A model generated the notes under the pieces. The model worked only from the letters and a program-made list of their open reading frames with translations, was not told where the DNA came from and did not search any database. Below, in pieces: positions 9,155-22,800 of a stretch of DNA of 64,000 nt. The DNA is from Actinernus sp. WN-2022 (taxonomy: Eukaryota > Cnidaria > Anthozoa > Actiniaria > Actinernidae). Numbering within the stretch: position 1 is the first letter of the stretch; each line of letters begins with the position of its first letter. The translations under genes and the position numbers were made by a program. The DNA is taken from positions 37,119,976-37,183,975 of the forward strand of contig JAOWCC010000019.1 in assembly GCA_030867875.1 (NCBI GenBank), written 5' to 3'.

Positions 9155-11370
9155 GAACTAATCAGTCGAACTTTCTCCGAGGTCTCTATCGCAGTGATGA
9201 CAGCTGGGTGCATAACATCGAGTATGGCAAGTGTTGTAAGCCAGCTAACCATCCATACTGGTGGGATCACTGCTACAAACAAAACGTGTGGTAAAGCTTC
9301 GATAAGAAAGGGCTCAGCAGGTGTAGCAATAACTACTTCATGACTGGCATTTACCGTGGAGGCTGTAACAGGTTGTACTGCATTGAAGAATTCAAGTGCT
9401 GCGAAATGTACCCAAGTGAGTTTGTTCAACACCTGCAGTGTGGGAAGATACATTTAATATGGAAAGGAAGGGGGGGATGAAGATGTTAAAACTGTTCACC
9501 TTGCCCCTGCGGTGTGTAATTTGGAGCTCTTATCCCTGTCATCAAATAGACACTGGTCTCTTGGTACAGTCGTATAGTTATGATTCCGTTTAGATTCCTT
9601 ATAACATTAGCACAGGTAAAAGTAAGTAGCTCGTTGGTCAAGCGATCAACGAGTGCTGTGACAAATCTCGGAGCCTGGTTTGACTCAAATTTAAGCATGA
9701 TACACCATATAAATAAGATATGTAGTTCCTCTTTTTACCATCTACACAACATACACCGCATTAGAAAATTTATTTCATGCGAAACTACTTGTACACACTT
9801 TCATTACTAACAAGATCGATTACTGTAACAGTTTACTATACGGCCTCCCTAAATCTCTCATAGCTAAACTTCAACGTGTACAGAATGCTGTAGCTCGACT
9901 TGTTATGAATGCACCACGCTTTTGTCATATCACACCTGTACTCACCGATCTTCATTGGCTACCTGTTGTATATCGTATCAGTTCGGTTTAAGATTTTTAT
10001 TATTACGTTTAAGTGTTTTATATGGCCTAGCACCCTTGTATTTATCCGAACTTGTATATAGATCTACTCCTACTGGATACAACCTACGCTCTGGTAACTC
10101 TCTGCGTTTGGTGCCGGCAAGCGCCAAGCGCCAAGTCTTTTTTTCCTCGGAAAATTAATGATAAAGATCGCAATTCGTGCAATTTTGCTAACTTGGAAAA
10201 CACGCGTAAAATTTATCATTGATTTTACTCGACCCCATGTGATTACCTATACATGATTCTCAGAGTCGTAACCTTTTTTTCTAGGTCCCCCTGCACTGCA
10301 ATCCCTAAGTAAGTAACTCCCATTCCACACCAGTTAAACACACAATTTCGCGAGAGGTTCGTAGCGTTCGCACGGTGACTCACAACACCAGGAGTTGAAA
10401 TCTCCTACACTCCTCCTGAAGCCACTGGTGGTGCTGGAGGTAAAGTATCGTATAAATTCAACTACAAATCCAGCCACACTACCACCGATTCTAACTCCAA
10501 CCAGCAGTACAGAGCATCAAGGTTACATCAGAGAAGACACTGGCTCCTCGCACTGCGCTTCATACCGCATCATGTTGACGAAGACAAGAACTACTGTTCC
10601 TTACACCGCCACCATCAATGCACGCTTCTCAGCTGAAATGGACGATTTCTTGCGGTGGGGAGGAGGTTACAATGGCGGTTCTACAAACTACCATTACCCG
10701 GCGGTAAGTTGATATGTTGATATGCTAGAACAAATAAATAGACAGTATCTCCACAAAATTTCGGAGTTCGAATATGTACCGAGATTCCATCGTTCGTACG
10801 AATATGGTCCTGGATTTCGTGTACGATAAGGCAGCCGCCATGAAGCTGCGTTTACAAAACAGAACAAACCTGTGAGAACGTTTACATTACTAAATCGATC
10901 GAGAATTAACATTGTACCACCTTGTTGCACCTAATTTATACTGATTTGTTTGAACCTTAGATATCGTGGAAGCAATAGAAGGCCAACTTTCAAGTACCGT
11001 TGCGGTGATGCCAACAAGCCATTGCATTCCACACTACTCTCAAGGAACAAAGTGACGGTAATATGCGACCATGGATGTGGCACGACGTGAAAGCGAAGTA
11101 TGGGTACGTCCAAAGCCTCGTCAATATCCTGTCAGACGAGCGTATGTACGAGTTCACCCTCACAGGTCAGTTCGAGGATGTGATTGGCCAGCATGCCGAT
11201 ATTCAGTGGAAGACAGAGCCACTTAATAGTTGGAAACGCAGCGCATCTGATGAAAAGTTCCCGGATGTTCCTTCTGAAGATACTCCAAGAATGTTCCCCT
11301 CCAAAGGTCGTCATTGAGCCGATTAAACAAAATGCCACCATTCCTCATGTGAAGGACGAAGGGAATTAAG
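9155..11370 (+). pseudogene. Aerolysin-like gene copy 1, degraded
   Basis: The blocks align in order with exons 2-4 of the gene at 16593-22915. Exon 2-like sequence is at about 9165-9418, exon 3-like at about 10288-10705 (after a TTTTTTTCTAG acceptor) and exon 4-like at about 10962-11370. Lesions: a TAA replaces a GCA-type codon near 9292 in the second Cys-rich repeat; about 290 bases of exon 3 (counterpart of 21468-21755) are lost; a further deletion removes the segment before the Thr/Ser-rich pore region; a short insertion near 11020 and an extra base near 11284 shift the frame. No signal-peptide exon is present. A LINE fragment sits between exons 2 and 3. The poly(A) signal is kept. It cannot encode the secreted protein. 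Confidence 0.85.
9575..10160 (+). pseudogene. LINE C-terminal fragment inside the pseudogene intron
   Basis: The frame reads LGAWFDSNLSMIHHINKICS, then after a frameshift DYCNSLLYGLP and LQRVQNAVARLV, then GLAPLYLSEL and YNLRSGNSLRL. This is the region downstream of the RT in CR1/L2-type LINEs. Several frameshifts and stops show age. It is absent from the equivalent intron of the intact gene (20690-21447). Confidence 0.75.
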
Positions 11371-11419
11371 AATTCTACCAAGTGCAGAACTGAACCCTGA
11401 TTAGTGTCTTTAGTAATGG

Positions 11420-11425
11420 AATAAA
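11420..11425 (+). promoter_or_regulatory. Poly(A) signal AATAAA, pseudogene copy
   Basis: AATAAA lies in the same context (AGTAATGGAATAAAGAATGC) as the signal of the intact copy at 22983. Confidence 0.6.
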
Positions 11426-11840
11426 GAATGCATACAAATCAAGTGTCTTTGTGATAGTAAGTTACCTTGAAGAATATTGTGTTTATTATCGAAAAACGCG
11501 TGCGGGATGTTGGGAGAACCTGAAAAATACTAAGACGAACCCACGCATAACATACTCAAAACCAGCAACCTTCCATATAAGCTTAATTTGGAGAAATTTA
11601 GTTGCCATTCAGGGATACCGCCCAGCATTCTCCGTGTTTTTATACCACATTTATTATTCACTAAGCCATAAGTACTCGTGTGACGTCGCGCGTAAAAAAA
11701 ACCGTTAATAACTTCTAACGAAGCTGTGAACTTTTTTTTGGAAATGACATTATCACCTATGCTATACGGCTTGTTCACACGTGTTTAATTTTAGATCCTC
11801 TATCTGGGATCGCTCAAATAGCACCAATATATCAACAATT

Positions 11841-12050
11841 TTACTAAATGGTTAGCAAGGGCAACCATTCTATTAGCTATAGATTATTAGCCATCAATAA
11901 TTATTATATTATTATATAATTTATACTCGATGGTTAGCAAGGGAAACCATTCTATTAGGCCATCAGTAATCAGTATCTTGTTATCTAATTTATACTGAAT
12001 GGTTAGCAAGGGCAACCATCTATCAGGCCATCAGTATCTTATCTAATTTA
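11841..12050. repeat. Tandem repeat, three ~70-82-bp units
   Basis: Each unit starts TGGTTAGCAAGGGCAACCAT (11849, 11931, 12000) and includes AGGCCATCAGTA. GGTTAGCAAGGGCAACC is itself a small dyad. Confidence 0.75.
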
Positions 12051-12404
12051 CCTGGTTATAGGAAATTAACAGGAATCTTTAAAATTCGCGTTACTAAGTC
12101 GCGTTAATTTCCGCGACATTAATTAAGTGGAGCGTTAATTTCCCCGACCTTAATTTCCATTATTATAACCCCCAAATTCTGGATCCTGTCCAGACACATT
12201 TGACACCTAGGGAACAATGGCTTGTTCTGGTTTCTGCACACTGTATTTCAATCTTTTACGATGTAAAAGCCTAAAAGTATATCTGTTACAATATTCTAAA
12301 TCTCGCTTCCAGAAGAGCAGTTCTCGGCATCTGCTTCTTGTATTTCGGCTAAAAACTGTGTCAATTGCATGCCGATGTTTAGGCATTTTTCTTAGATTTC
12401 TGGG

Positions 12405-12510
12405 TCCGGTTGCCCAAAGGCTGGATAACGCTATCTAACAGATAAATCCTTATCCGTGGATAAAATAAGCTGGTTTAGTTAATACTTATCCAGTGGATAG
12501 CATTTGATTG
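12405..12510. repeat. TTATCCGTGGATAAAATAAG dispersed repeat, copy 3
   Basis: This is the counterpart of 4665-4770 and the left end of the second half of the segmental duplication. Confidence 0.65.
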
Positions 12511-12679
12511 AGTTCTTGTACATGATAGTGTAATCAGCTTGAATTACAAATAGTCATACTCTTTAAAAATTAACATACATGCAAATTATAAATAAATAAA
12601 TAAATAAACTTCTCTGAAGAAATTTGCTTTTAATGTTTGCATAGTAAACTAGTTATTACATAAACACTACTGACTGGCC

Positions 12680-12792
12680 ACGAGTGAAACATTGAGTTTT
12701 GCTTCCCCGAGATCCTCGATGTTCGCCGAGACGGAGTCGAGGGGAACATCGAGGATCGAGGGGAAACAAAACTCACTGTTTCCCGAAGGGAG
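12680..12792. mobile_element. Short palindromic MITE
   Basis: GTGAAACA..TGAGTTTTG and GATCCTCGATGTTC are inverted at GAACATCGAGGATC and CAAAACTCACTGTTTC. The loop is short. It is absent from the first duplication copy. Confidence 0.55.
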
Positions 12793-12809
12793 AGTCATTA
12801 AGTGATTTG

Positions 12810-13915
12810 TGTTTGGAGCTCGAGGAATGTCGTTGTAATCCAAGAACAAAGACTGCAAGTTAATCAATGATAGAAGTCTGTTGTGAATAATTATAAATAA
12901 TAATAACTGTTTATTTGCCGTATTTCCATCTGCAACTACCTAAGAATAAAGTATTACAGTCGCTAAAATTAAAACCCACAAACCCTTACAATTTGGTTAC
13001 CCAAAGATATTAAATTACGATATAAAATGCACTTGACTAGCTAAAAGGATAATGCAATTGGCATAGGCTAAAACTAGTATACCTAACAGGTAGTGAATGC
13101 TGCTACACTCAATAAAGGAAGTGTATTAGAAGATAATAACCTACAGTGGCACTTTGGTAGGAAAAATAGATTACTGGGTGATAAAAATGCCAAGGTGTTA
13201 GATGAATATATTTTGTAGTTTTGGGACTATCGTGCGACTGAATCCTGTTTGAGCTGTGGTGTGTAACTCCCGACATTTTCTTAAGATTCCCGGCACAACA
13301 AACTGCTGTTCTCCCAGGTGAAGTTTAAATACCGGAAATCAACTGTAATTAAGAATGTAGTTGTAAATGCTAATTGTATTTTGACTTTATCGAAGCCAAT
13401 AGAAGAAAAGTTATTTGCTGCTCACCATCTTGATAACAGGAGAGATCTTGCTCTTTGAAAACTGATAGTTCACACAGAGTTAGAAAGAGTTCGCCTACAC
13501 TTCAACAAATTCATGATTACACAAGGATTGCATACACAGAAATGCATTAAAGAACGGTTGAACGTAGTTAGCTCAACCAATGCAGATTCCATCTCGTGAA
13601 ATTCCGCGTGACGATCAGATGAGTGCAAAGCAGTGTGGTAAAAAAAGACAATAGAAGTGATGCATTGAGGTAAAAAAAGAAATCGAGATTTCAGATTAGA
13701 ACTGGTGCCTTGCTCGCTCGCTTCAGGCTCGCTCGCTGCGGCCGCAACAAATAAATAAATGAATAATTAAAACAAATAAATGAATGGATGGATGGATGAA
13801 CTGAATGAATAGGAGGACAGATGAATGAATAAATGAATCGGTGAATGAAATGAATGAATAAAATAACTGGGATGAATAAATAAATGATAATAGTTATAAT
13901 AATACTAGTACTAAC
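12810..13915. repeat. Segmental duplication block B with ~670-bp extra segment
   Basis: 12810-13075 equals 5025-5320 and 13746-13915 equals 5285-5465. The extra 13078-13745 has no recognisable coding content. It ends in a GCTCGCTCGC-rich stretch followed by GCGGCCGC. Confidence 0.75.
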
Positions 13916-14924
13916 TAGAGGTTTCTAACAAAAGTGAAGTGCTGCAAGAAGTAGAATATATGAAATTGTAGTTAAATAATCTGACTCCTAGCTAGAGCCG
14001 TGTGATATTAGTGCACAAGTAAATAAATTGCATGAATCTGCCATCGACACTTCATGCAGGGGAGACAACCATTTCCGAGGTTATCTCAAAACCTTTAGTT
14101 GCTTAATTATTGATAATGTATTTGACTTCTTAAGTTATAATCCGCTGAACGTCCGTGGTGCATTGAATAGTGTATATGCTTATACGGGATCGCTATCGTC
14201 GACAGCGCGCATTCAGTTTGTTTTTTCAGTGTTTCTCTCATTACAAAAGCTTGGTAAATTGTTATATAAAACAAATAATTTATATTTTCCCGTTTGTTTG
14301 TTATCATATATGTACAGAGGACATCACAGCGTGTGAAGATCGACAGTCACGACTGTGGGACGACCCAGTTCATTTGTGATTGTTTCAGTTTGATCATTTG
14401 CATTAAATGCGTAAACACAATGGGTCAAGCAGCTGTTCTTCAGTTCGTTAGCAAGGAACATCCGTCAGACAAGACTTTAATCCTTCTAGCCTTCCCACAG
14501 CACCGGGAAAACATCTGATCGTATCGTCTGTTACTCTGGTGAGAAAAGAATCAAACACAGAAACTCTACTCGGATACAAGCCGCATTCACCGCGGAAACA
14601 GGGTTTTCTTTCACAACCCAAAGCAGTAAACAGCATCCTAATGTTTTGATAGAATGTTTCAATAACTTTTTGTGCAATATCCTACTTACCTAAAGCGATA
14701 GAAGCGGGGATTATTGTGGGTATAGTTGAGATCTGATTCGCTATCCAAAATGGCGAAAGGCCAATGATACATGAACGTAACGTAGTTACCAGTTCTCTGC
14801 TCCGATGAAATGATAACGTGGCACAATGTAGGTCGAGGAACCCAAAAGAATTCAAATGAACTTCGGTATCGGCACATCAAAGACGTTCGAAATAGGTTGC
14901 TGCTCGCTGCGCTCGCAGCAATAA
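13916..14924. other. Copy-B-specific segment, no gene recognised
   Basis: It occupies the place that the Penelope-type palindrome and LINE hold in copy A. Short open frames (for example ITACEDRQSRLWDD at about 14330) do not extend into a recognisable domain. Confidence 0.35.
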
Positions 14925-15660
14925 TATATATAAATATACAATTTAAAATTCTAAAGCCGAAAGTGTGGTTGTGGTAATGTCAGTGAGAAAAGTCTTCACG
15001 AGTTTGGTAAAAAATTACAATTTGTGCAAGTTCTAATAAATGAAGTTTGCTGGTGATCAGTTATCTTCATCGTGGATGACTAGCTTTTACGTAACAGTGC
15101 TTGTTGGCGCATTCCAAACAACTTTGGAGCAATTCGTTGTAATTCAAGAACTGAGACTCAAGTTACTCAATGATAGAAGTCTGTTGTGAATGACTAGTTC
15201 TTATGTAACAGTGGGTGTTGGCGCATTCCAAACAACTTTGGAGGAATGTCGTTGTAGTTCAACAGCAAGTAACACAGCAGAACAGTCTGTCGTGAATGTT
15301 TGTATACGGTAAACTAGCTATTACGTAACATAGCTTGTTGGTGCATTCCAAACAACTTTGGAGGAATGTTGTTGTAGTTTAAGAACAAAGACTGCACGTT
15401 ACTTAGTAGTAGAAGTTAGTTGTGATTGTTTGAAAAATAGACTTGTTATTACGTATGCTTGTTGGTGCAATCCGAACAACTTTGGAGGAATGTTCTTGTA
15501 GTTCAAGAACTGTGACGAGTAAACGAGTAAGCATTCTAATTGTCGGTGCATTCCAATCAGTCAACTTCACAGGAATGTTGTTGTAGCCCCAGAAGCTAAT
15601 TTCTGACAAGGTACAAGCTATAAAATAGCTGACAGAAGTTTGCTGGAAGTCAGTTAGCAT
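14925..15660. repeat. Block B (second part) with an array of ~115-bp units
   Basis: 14925-15320 matches 7725-8110. About five degenerate units begin near 15077, 15192, 15311, 15439 and 15523. Each carries a TTACGTAACA-like start and GCATTCCAAACAACTTTGGA or close variants. The array is longer than in copy A, so it has expanded or contracted since duplication. Confidence 0.75.
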
Positions 15661-15989
15661 ATCTCAACGTTACAAACTAGTCAAGCAACTGGAGAAGGTA
15701 AGGTTTGTGTTAGTAAACTGTAACTCGGTTCGTGGATGATCGACTCCTTTCAGCTTCTGGAGAAATGTGAAAAAGAGATATTAGTGTGCAATTAGTACGG
15801 CTTTCCGTATTCATAGCCTGCCATCGTATTTTTATATAATTATAAAACCAGGTCATTAACCGAAGACAGTTTTTAAAGCAATTATGAATGTCTGACACTG
15901 TTTTTTTTAAACCGAAACAAGCCGCCGAAACTCCTCTCGTCTCCAATCTAAACTTTTGAACAGCACGTTATGTCGATATGTAAATCTTC

Positions 15990-16505
15990 GTCTGATTTCC
16001 ACCTTTTAGAAAGGTAACTAAAATTAGGGATTGTGTACAAACACTTGTCCATGCTTTCGTAACTTGCAGATTGGACAACTGTAATGCGTTGCTCTATGGG
16101 CTGCCTAAATATCTCGTTCAGAGGTTGCAATCGGTTCAAAACTGTGCAGCACAGCTCGTCACTCGCACATTATGCCTGTGGTACGGGAACTTCACTGGCT
16201 AAATAATCTAAATAATCTAGCACCGTCATACATTAGCGATCTTCTTCATATTTACTCTCCGCGCAGGAATATTTAAATAGGTATCCTTTAGTACCAAAAT
16301 CGAGCTTATAGAATGTTCTCGGTGGCCGCCCCAAAACTTTGGAACAATCTTTGGAAGGCTAAGTGACTCGTGATTCTGTTTTTAAATCTCGCTTAAAAAC
16401 ATACCTTTCTTAGTAATATGTTTAATAGTTCAATATATCGGAATTGTAAAGCGCCATAGGACAGTTAGTGTATGGCGCTATATAAATGTGGTATTATTAT
16501 TATTA
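15990..16505 (+). pseudogene. LINE C-terminal and 3'-end fragment
   Basis: A broken frame reads VQTLVHAFVTCRLDNCNALL and YGLPKYLVQRLQSVQN. The 3' end carries the LINE-like stretch TAAAGCGCCATAG...ATGGCGCTATATAAATG and an (ATT)n tail at 16492-16505. It stops 88 bases before the start codon of the aerolysin-like gene, so the gene's proximal promoter lies in or beside LINE sequence. Confidence 0.75.
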
Positions 16506-16592
16506 AACTTCAAATTCATTAGTTTTAAACGGAATGAAAGACCAATAGCATTTCTTTGCGAATAACAATTATTTTCTAGGGGATCTACCGGC

Positions 16593-16885
16593 GTGTTTTT
16601 CATCATGTTATCGGTTTCACTGTGGGCGGTGCTACTGCTGTGTTGCGTACTGACTCCGATCCATGGATGCCAGATGGCCAACTGGATGAGTAGCTTTGAT
16701 CACAAGGGCTATTCAAACTGTGGCTCTACAACTCAGTACATAAATGGATTCTGGCGAAGCGACAACGGTGGCAGTAACGACAGGATCTTGCGTATCGAAC
16801 TAGCTAGATGTTGTCCTCGCCCAAGACCTTACTGGCACATGCCGACCGATTGCATTATAAGTGACTGGGTGCACATTTTAGACAA
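16593..16885 (+). CDS. Aerolysin-like gene exon 1: signal peptide and first Cys-rich repeat
   Basis: The ATG at 16593 opens MFFIMLSVSLWAVLLLCCVL, a clear signal sequence. Then comes a repeat with SFDHKGYSNC and LARCC. The donor GTGAGT starts at 16886 and leaves two bases of a codon. Confidence 0.85.
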
Positions 16886-19800
16886 GTGAGTAACATTTAT
16901 ACCAGCCGTACTTATTGGTGATTAACCTTTATTTCATTTAATTCTAAGGAATCAGACTTCCTTTTGTTACTGGCTGAGATTACACTAAAAACTGAAACAA
17001 AACACAGTCTGCGCGAAATTGTTTTCAGTGTTAAGGACGCGCCGTGCAGCCGCTATATTTTTTTTAAACAGCAATTTATTTTACTCTGATAGTAGGAGGA
17101 AAATTACATGATACATAAAAAAAAAAAATGAAGTTGGCCCTGTTATCTAAGTCAGAAACACTCAGGCGGAAAAGGTATAGATAATTACAAACAACGGTAG
17201 TTAAATAATTTTAGTCATTAAGTAATGACAACTGCCCCCCCCCCCCCCCCCCTCCCCGAAATTATGATATTATTTAGCAAGACCTCTACCGTTTCCAAAC
17301 GCATAAACGTTTTAAAGATACCCAACTTCTGTCTTACATAATATTACTTTCTCAAACGATTATTTAGCTTTTTCAGAACAATCTCACAGCGCCGATTTGA
17401 TAACTTATTATCCCTCTATATTGGGGATGCAAAACCCATAAGTTACAAATAGTACTTTATTAGTTACTCTTTCGCTGCTAATTTAGTAACACTACTAAAA
17501 AAAATCCCATAATTCAAATGTAACATATCTGAAACATACTTTTAGTTCTTTCGCAGATGCAGTTAGTCAAATTAAGTAATCATGGAGTAATTTTCCTTGT
17601 GCATGAAATCGTATCTAAAAACACAATTACTCTCGGCATCGTGCATGTTTGCGCAGTGCATTGTTCCAAAGTACATTAGTCTCTTTAGACAAATTAGGCC
17701 GCATGTGTTATAAGTAGAGATTTAAATGGCCTTTTCTCTTTGCAACAAAATACAAAGAAACGTGATTGATTCATCTTGTGATGTCATAATGGAATGCTAC
17801 GGGATTTTATTGTAATAGTTTTCTATTGGGAGGGAGTTGATTCATCTTATGACGTCACATGACCCACGACAAGTAACCAAATTGGGATTAAATGTCAGAT
17901 TTTTTCAATATCTGCAAGATTGATACATTTTTGCAAGAGCCCATAACCAAGAGCGAGAATCTCTCGTACTACCTCTATGTTACGGCATTTTCACAAGTTC
18001 GGTTATTTTTAGAACGGTTTCCCGCTATTATTGGGTTGTAATCATTCCTAAGGGAATAAAATCACAAAAGCGTAGCAGACGTGTTGTTGGTATAACAAGA
18101 AGCTAATGAGGCATCTTTTGTTCCGCCACGGGTGTAACCCACTAATTGGCGGCAAAAATAATCTAAAAATAGCTCAACTTGTGAAATCGCCGTAGCATCT
18201 ATAAGAGATATGGACGCTCTTGGTTATGGGCTCTTGATTTTTGTGAGAAAGGAACACAATTGTTTTGTTTTTTATGACATTGTATTTGCACTTTAAGTCA
18301 CTTAAACTGCCTGTGAAAAATTCGACCCCGTTTATTTTGTGCAATAGAGGTTTTGCACCACCACGTGATGGCAGCCATGTTGGTGGCCAGAACAATGAGA
18401 TTTGTTCAATCATGTGAAAAATTAAATCTCAAAGGAATAACATTCTATTGTTCTGGCCACCAACATGGCTGCCATCACGTGGTGGTGCAAAACCTCTATA
18501 GTCTAGTTTAGTATTCGAAATTACCGCTGAATGCAATGACTACAGTCGCATGTACGCCTCATTCTGAAGTTAAACTTTCTTAAATACCAGCGAGAAATGT
18601 GAAACAATACAGTGTTGTGAATAGCCAATTTCATATGATAAAACAAGAGCCTGAGTGGCCTTATCTCGGGCCACCTAGAAATAGGTTAATTCATAGTAAT
18701 ACATGATTGTACTATATGGCAATTTATATATTTAAACGCACTTGTATGAGATCAATAGTGTTATTAGTTTTACTGAATTAAATCGGGGTTTCATGAGGGT
18801 TGTCGCTAAAGGGACTGGTCAGAAATTAGCAGGGCAAGGGGTTGAGATGGAGGGTCATATATTTTTTTTTTTTAAACTCCAAAAATGGAGTCTTAAAATT
18901 ATGGGCAACTGAAAAAGATATGGTTATATATATATTAGATTTTGATTTTATTCTCGAACCCCCCCCCCCCCCCCCGCTAATTTCTGACTAGTCCCTAATG
19001 TACACCACTTGGAAAATAACTATTTAAAAGAGTAACACTGACTAGTATACACAGTAAAATGAGTAGCACGGAACCTCGACACCTGTATTCTGATTGCACC
19101 CATAATACTATACTACTATGTTTTTTGTACTACCCTTTCTAAAGGTTAGGGTGTTTTCTATTGTTGGGTAGGCCAATACTATCGCTGGTTTCGAAAAGCT
19201 TCCTTCCGCCGAGAAACCTCTGCCGCCGAAGCGATTACAGCGCCACGGTATCTCTATTTACATTGACCGAGAAAAATGAGACTGTAAACATTGTAGGTTG
19301 ATTGTATACATTTCAGATTGTCCATTTCCTCAGTATTAACGACAAGTGAAGAAAACAAAAATCTGAGCTTTCAAGGTCTTCTGTGCAGTTCAGCAAAATA
19401 ACAAGGGCCTGGATTTGAAGCCCGTTCGTATCAATCGTCGCTTCGCTCCACGGTGGAAGAGCTTCGTGCCTAACTTATGTCGAGGGAGAACCTCTGGTAC
19501 CCAGGGTAAAGCTATATATACTGCTAGATTTTCGTTCCCGAATTTATATAAACATATGCATATAGTTAAAGTACCCCAGTCAAATCGAGAAATAAGAAAT
19601 CGGGTCATTTCTACTATACTTTCCCAGAGGTTAATAACAATAGATAACAACACAACCCGACAGTCAATTGGTATAAAAGTTCATATTCAGTTTAGCTACT
19701 TACAGTTATATGAGAAATTCGCGCGAAACTCTCAGCTTTAGTAAAAACACTTGAAGAAACCTTTGGCTTACTCAAAATAATAGCAAGAATAAAGGTTTTG

Positions 19801-22800
19801 CTAAGTCAAATCTTCTCGTATAGCCATCTTGAAAAACAAGTACTGTTGTTCACGTGACCAGCACAGTGCAATCTGATTGATACGGTGGCGAAAAGAACTT
19901 CAAAGAAGAGCTGAATTCCAACTGGAGTCCAAGTTCTTAGTCAGGACTCTATACAGGTTATAGTTTTTTTTTCACTGAGGGATCATATATTTACTAACTT
20001 CTAGTGAACGTTTTCCTTCACCTACGTCACTTATCCCGGGTTTTTGTAACAGGTCTAATGGCGGCGCTTTGTCATCATTGAGTATACAATCGCTCCTAAA
20101 AAAAATCTAGGATTAAAACAAATAAGTATTCCGCAGAAGTATTAAAAAATAAGAATTGTGGTTGAGGGCAATTTAAATACCGAGAACTGATTTCTCGTCA
20201 TAACTGACACGTTCCATTTAAGAACTGTCCAATCAGACCGGTCAGTTCGCATAAATGGAAAGCGCCCCAATATTCCAGGTATTAAAGTTCGTAAAGACCT
20301 GATGTAAAAGCCTTGAATATCTAATGAGCAGTATATTGAAATTCACTGGGATCTTGTGAAATAAAAGGCTATCAAATAATTAAATAACTGTCTAAATGTT
20401 TGTCATATCAGCAATAACCGTTGGGTCGAATGTCCTCAAGGGTTCTTCCTCAGAGGTCTCTATCGCAGTAATGACAGCTGGGTGCATAACATCGAGTATG
20501 GCAAGTGTTGTAAGCCAGCTAACCATCCATACTTGTGGGGTCACTGCTACAAACACAACGTGTGGGCAAGCTTCGACAAGAAAGGGCTCAGCAGGTGTAG
20601 CAATAACTACTTCATGACAGGCATTTACCGTGGAGGCTGTGACAGGTTGTACTGCATTGAAGAATTCAAGTGCTGCAAAATGTACCCAAGTAAGTTTGTT
20701 CAATACCTGCAGTGTGGGAAGGTACATTTAATATGGAAGGGGGGGGGGGGGGGGGGGGATGAAGATGTTAAAACTTGGAGCCCCGCCTGTTCACCTTGCC
20801 CCGCTAATGTGTTGAAACAATTAACTGACCCTCTCCTGGTGAAAAGCCACCAAAAGCACGTGACAATATCAGTTCCAATGAAGATGATGGGGAAATGTAG
20901 ATTAAAATCTAATTATTGAATGAAAAATTGTTATCATTTATGCTCCTATTTTCAGCGCGTCCCTTGTAACAGTATTTTTTTCGAGCTCACCCTACTCTCC
21001 TCAATTTCTTCAAATGACCCCCAACCTTCCATATTAAATGTACCTACCATCATCCCTGTAAACATTGGTCTCTTGATACAGTCGTACAGTTATAATTCCG
21101 TTCAGAAAGGCGTGCGCGTGATTTGCTCCGGCCACGATTCCTTTCCTTATAACATGGAGGGCGAAATGTCTTTAATCTGATTGGTTAATCAAGTAGAAGT
21201 TCTTAACTCTGGGACAAATTTCTACCCTTCGATTGAGTGGTCGATAAGTTGCCTAGCCGTAGGTTTTGTAACAAGTCTTTCTCGGAAAATTATCCTCTAT
21301 ATTATAAACAAGTAATCGCATGAGTCCTCGTAAAATTAATGATAAAGTTCGCGACTCGTGCAATTTTGCTAACTTTGAAAACATGCGTGAAATTATCCAT
21401 TGATTTTACTCTGCCCCATGAGATTACTATACATATGATTTTTCTAGGTCCCCCTGCACTGCAATCCCTATCTGATGTCAAGACGCGTGTTATGGATGTA
21501 ACCATGTATAACTTTGCTTTGTTGGCTCACTCTCTGGGTTATGGCTGGTGTTCGAGTTGCAGAGCACAATACGTCGGGGAAGACTTTAGAAGAAATGGAG
21601 ACAGCTGGGAAGCCGACAGAAAGGGACCGTGTCGCGGCTACAAGAATGACCACCGCCTTAAAATGCACTATGGCCACTTTAAATTTGGGATGAAGAATAT
21701 CCGTTATGGCAACCCTGTTATCCAGAGTTTAAAACCTCAATCGTATCTAACAGGCAGAGTAAGTAACTCGGATTCAACACCAGTTAAACACACAATTTCG
21801 CGAGAGGTTCGTAGCGTTCGCACGGTGACTCACACCACCACTAGTTCTTGGAAAAAGGCGCATGAACTTGGAGTTGAAATCTCCTACACTCCTCCTGAAG
21901 CCACTGGTGGTGCTGGAGGTAAAGTATCGTATAAATTCAACTACGAATCCAGCCACACTACCACCGATTCTACCTCCAACCAGCAGTACAGCAGCATCAA
22001 GATTACGTCAAAGAAGACACTGGCTCCTCGCACTGCCGCCTCATACCGCATCATGTTGACGAAGACCAGAACCACTGTTCCTTACACCGCCACCATGATT
22101 GCACGCTTCTCAGCTGAAATGGACGGGTTCTTGAGGTGGGGAAGAGGTTACAATGGCAGTTCTACAAACTACCATTACCGGTAAGTTGATCAGTAGGCTC
22201 GCGACAGATGAACTTAGAGCTGGAATATTATCAGTATACAGTCGAGGTAAAGGAAAAGAGGCGAACGGGATTTCGTGATAAGTAGGCCGCCATGAAGCTG
22301 CGTTTTCAAAACAGATAAACGTTCCGCGGCACAGCTCCAATATTTCGCGCCTCCCAGCATGACTTGGCCTCGTTCATGTCCCATGTACTCCCAACATGTC
22401 GGAACATTTGACCATACAAAACCGAGCCTTTACTTTAATTCATGATCATTTATCGATTCAGAAGTAACATTGTAGCGTCTCTTGTTCAGTGCACCTAATT
22501 TACACTGATTTATTTGAACCTTAGATATCGTGGTAGCAAGAGAAGGCCAACTTTCAAGTACCGTTTCGGTGATGCCAACAAGCCATTCTACACTGCTCTC
22601 AAGGAACAAAGTGACCGTAATATGCGACCATGGATGTGGAACGACGTGAAAGCGAAGTATGGGTACGTCCAAAGCCTCGTAAATATCCTGTCAGACGAGC
22701 GTATGTACGAGTTCACCCTCACAGGTCAGTTCGAGGATGTGATTGGCCAGCATGCCGATATTCAATGGAAGACAGAGCCACTTAATAGTTGGAAACGCAG

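Noticed and set aside
14294..14518. Possible lectin-type exon (ITACEDRQSRL)
   Set aside because: A short resemblance only; it stops within a few codons and lacks the remaining Cys pattern.
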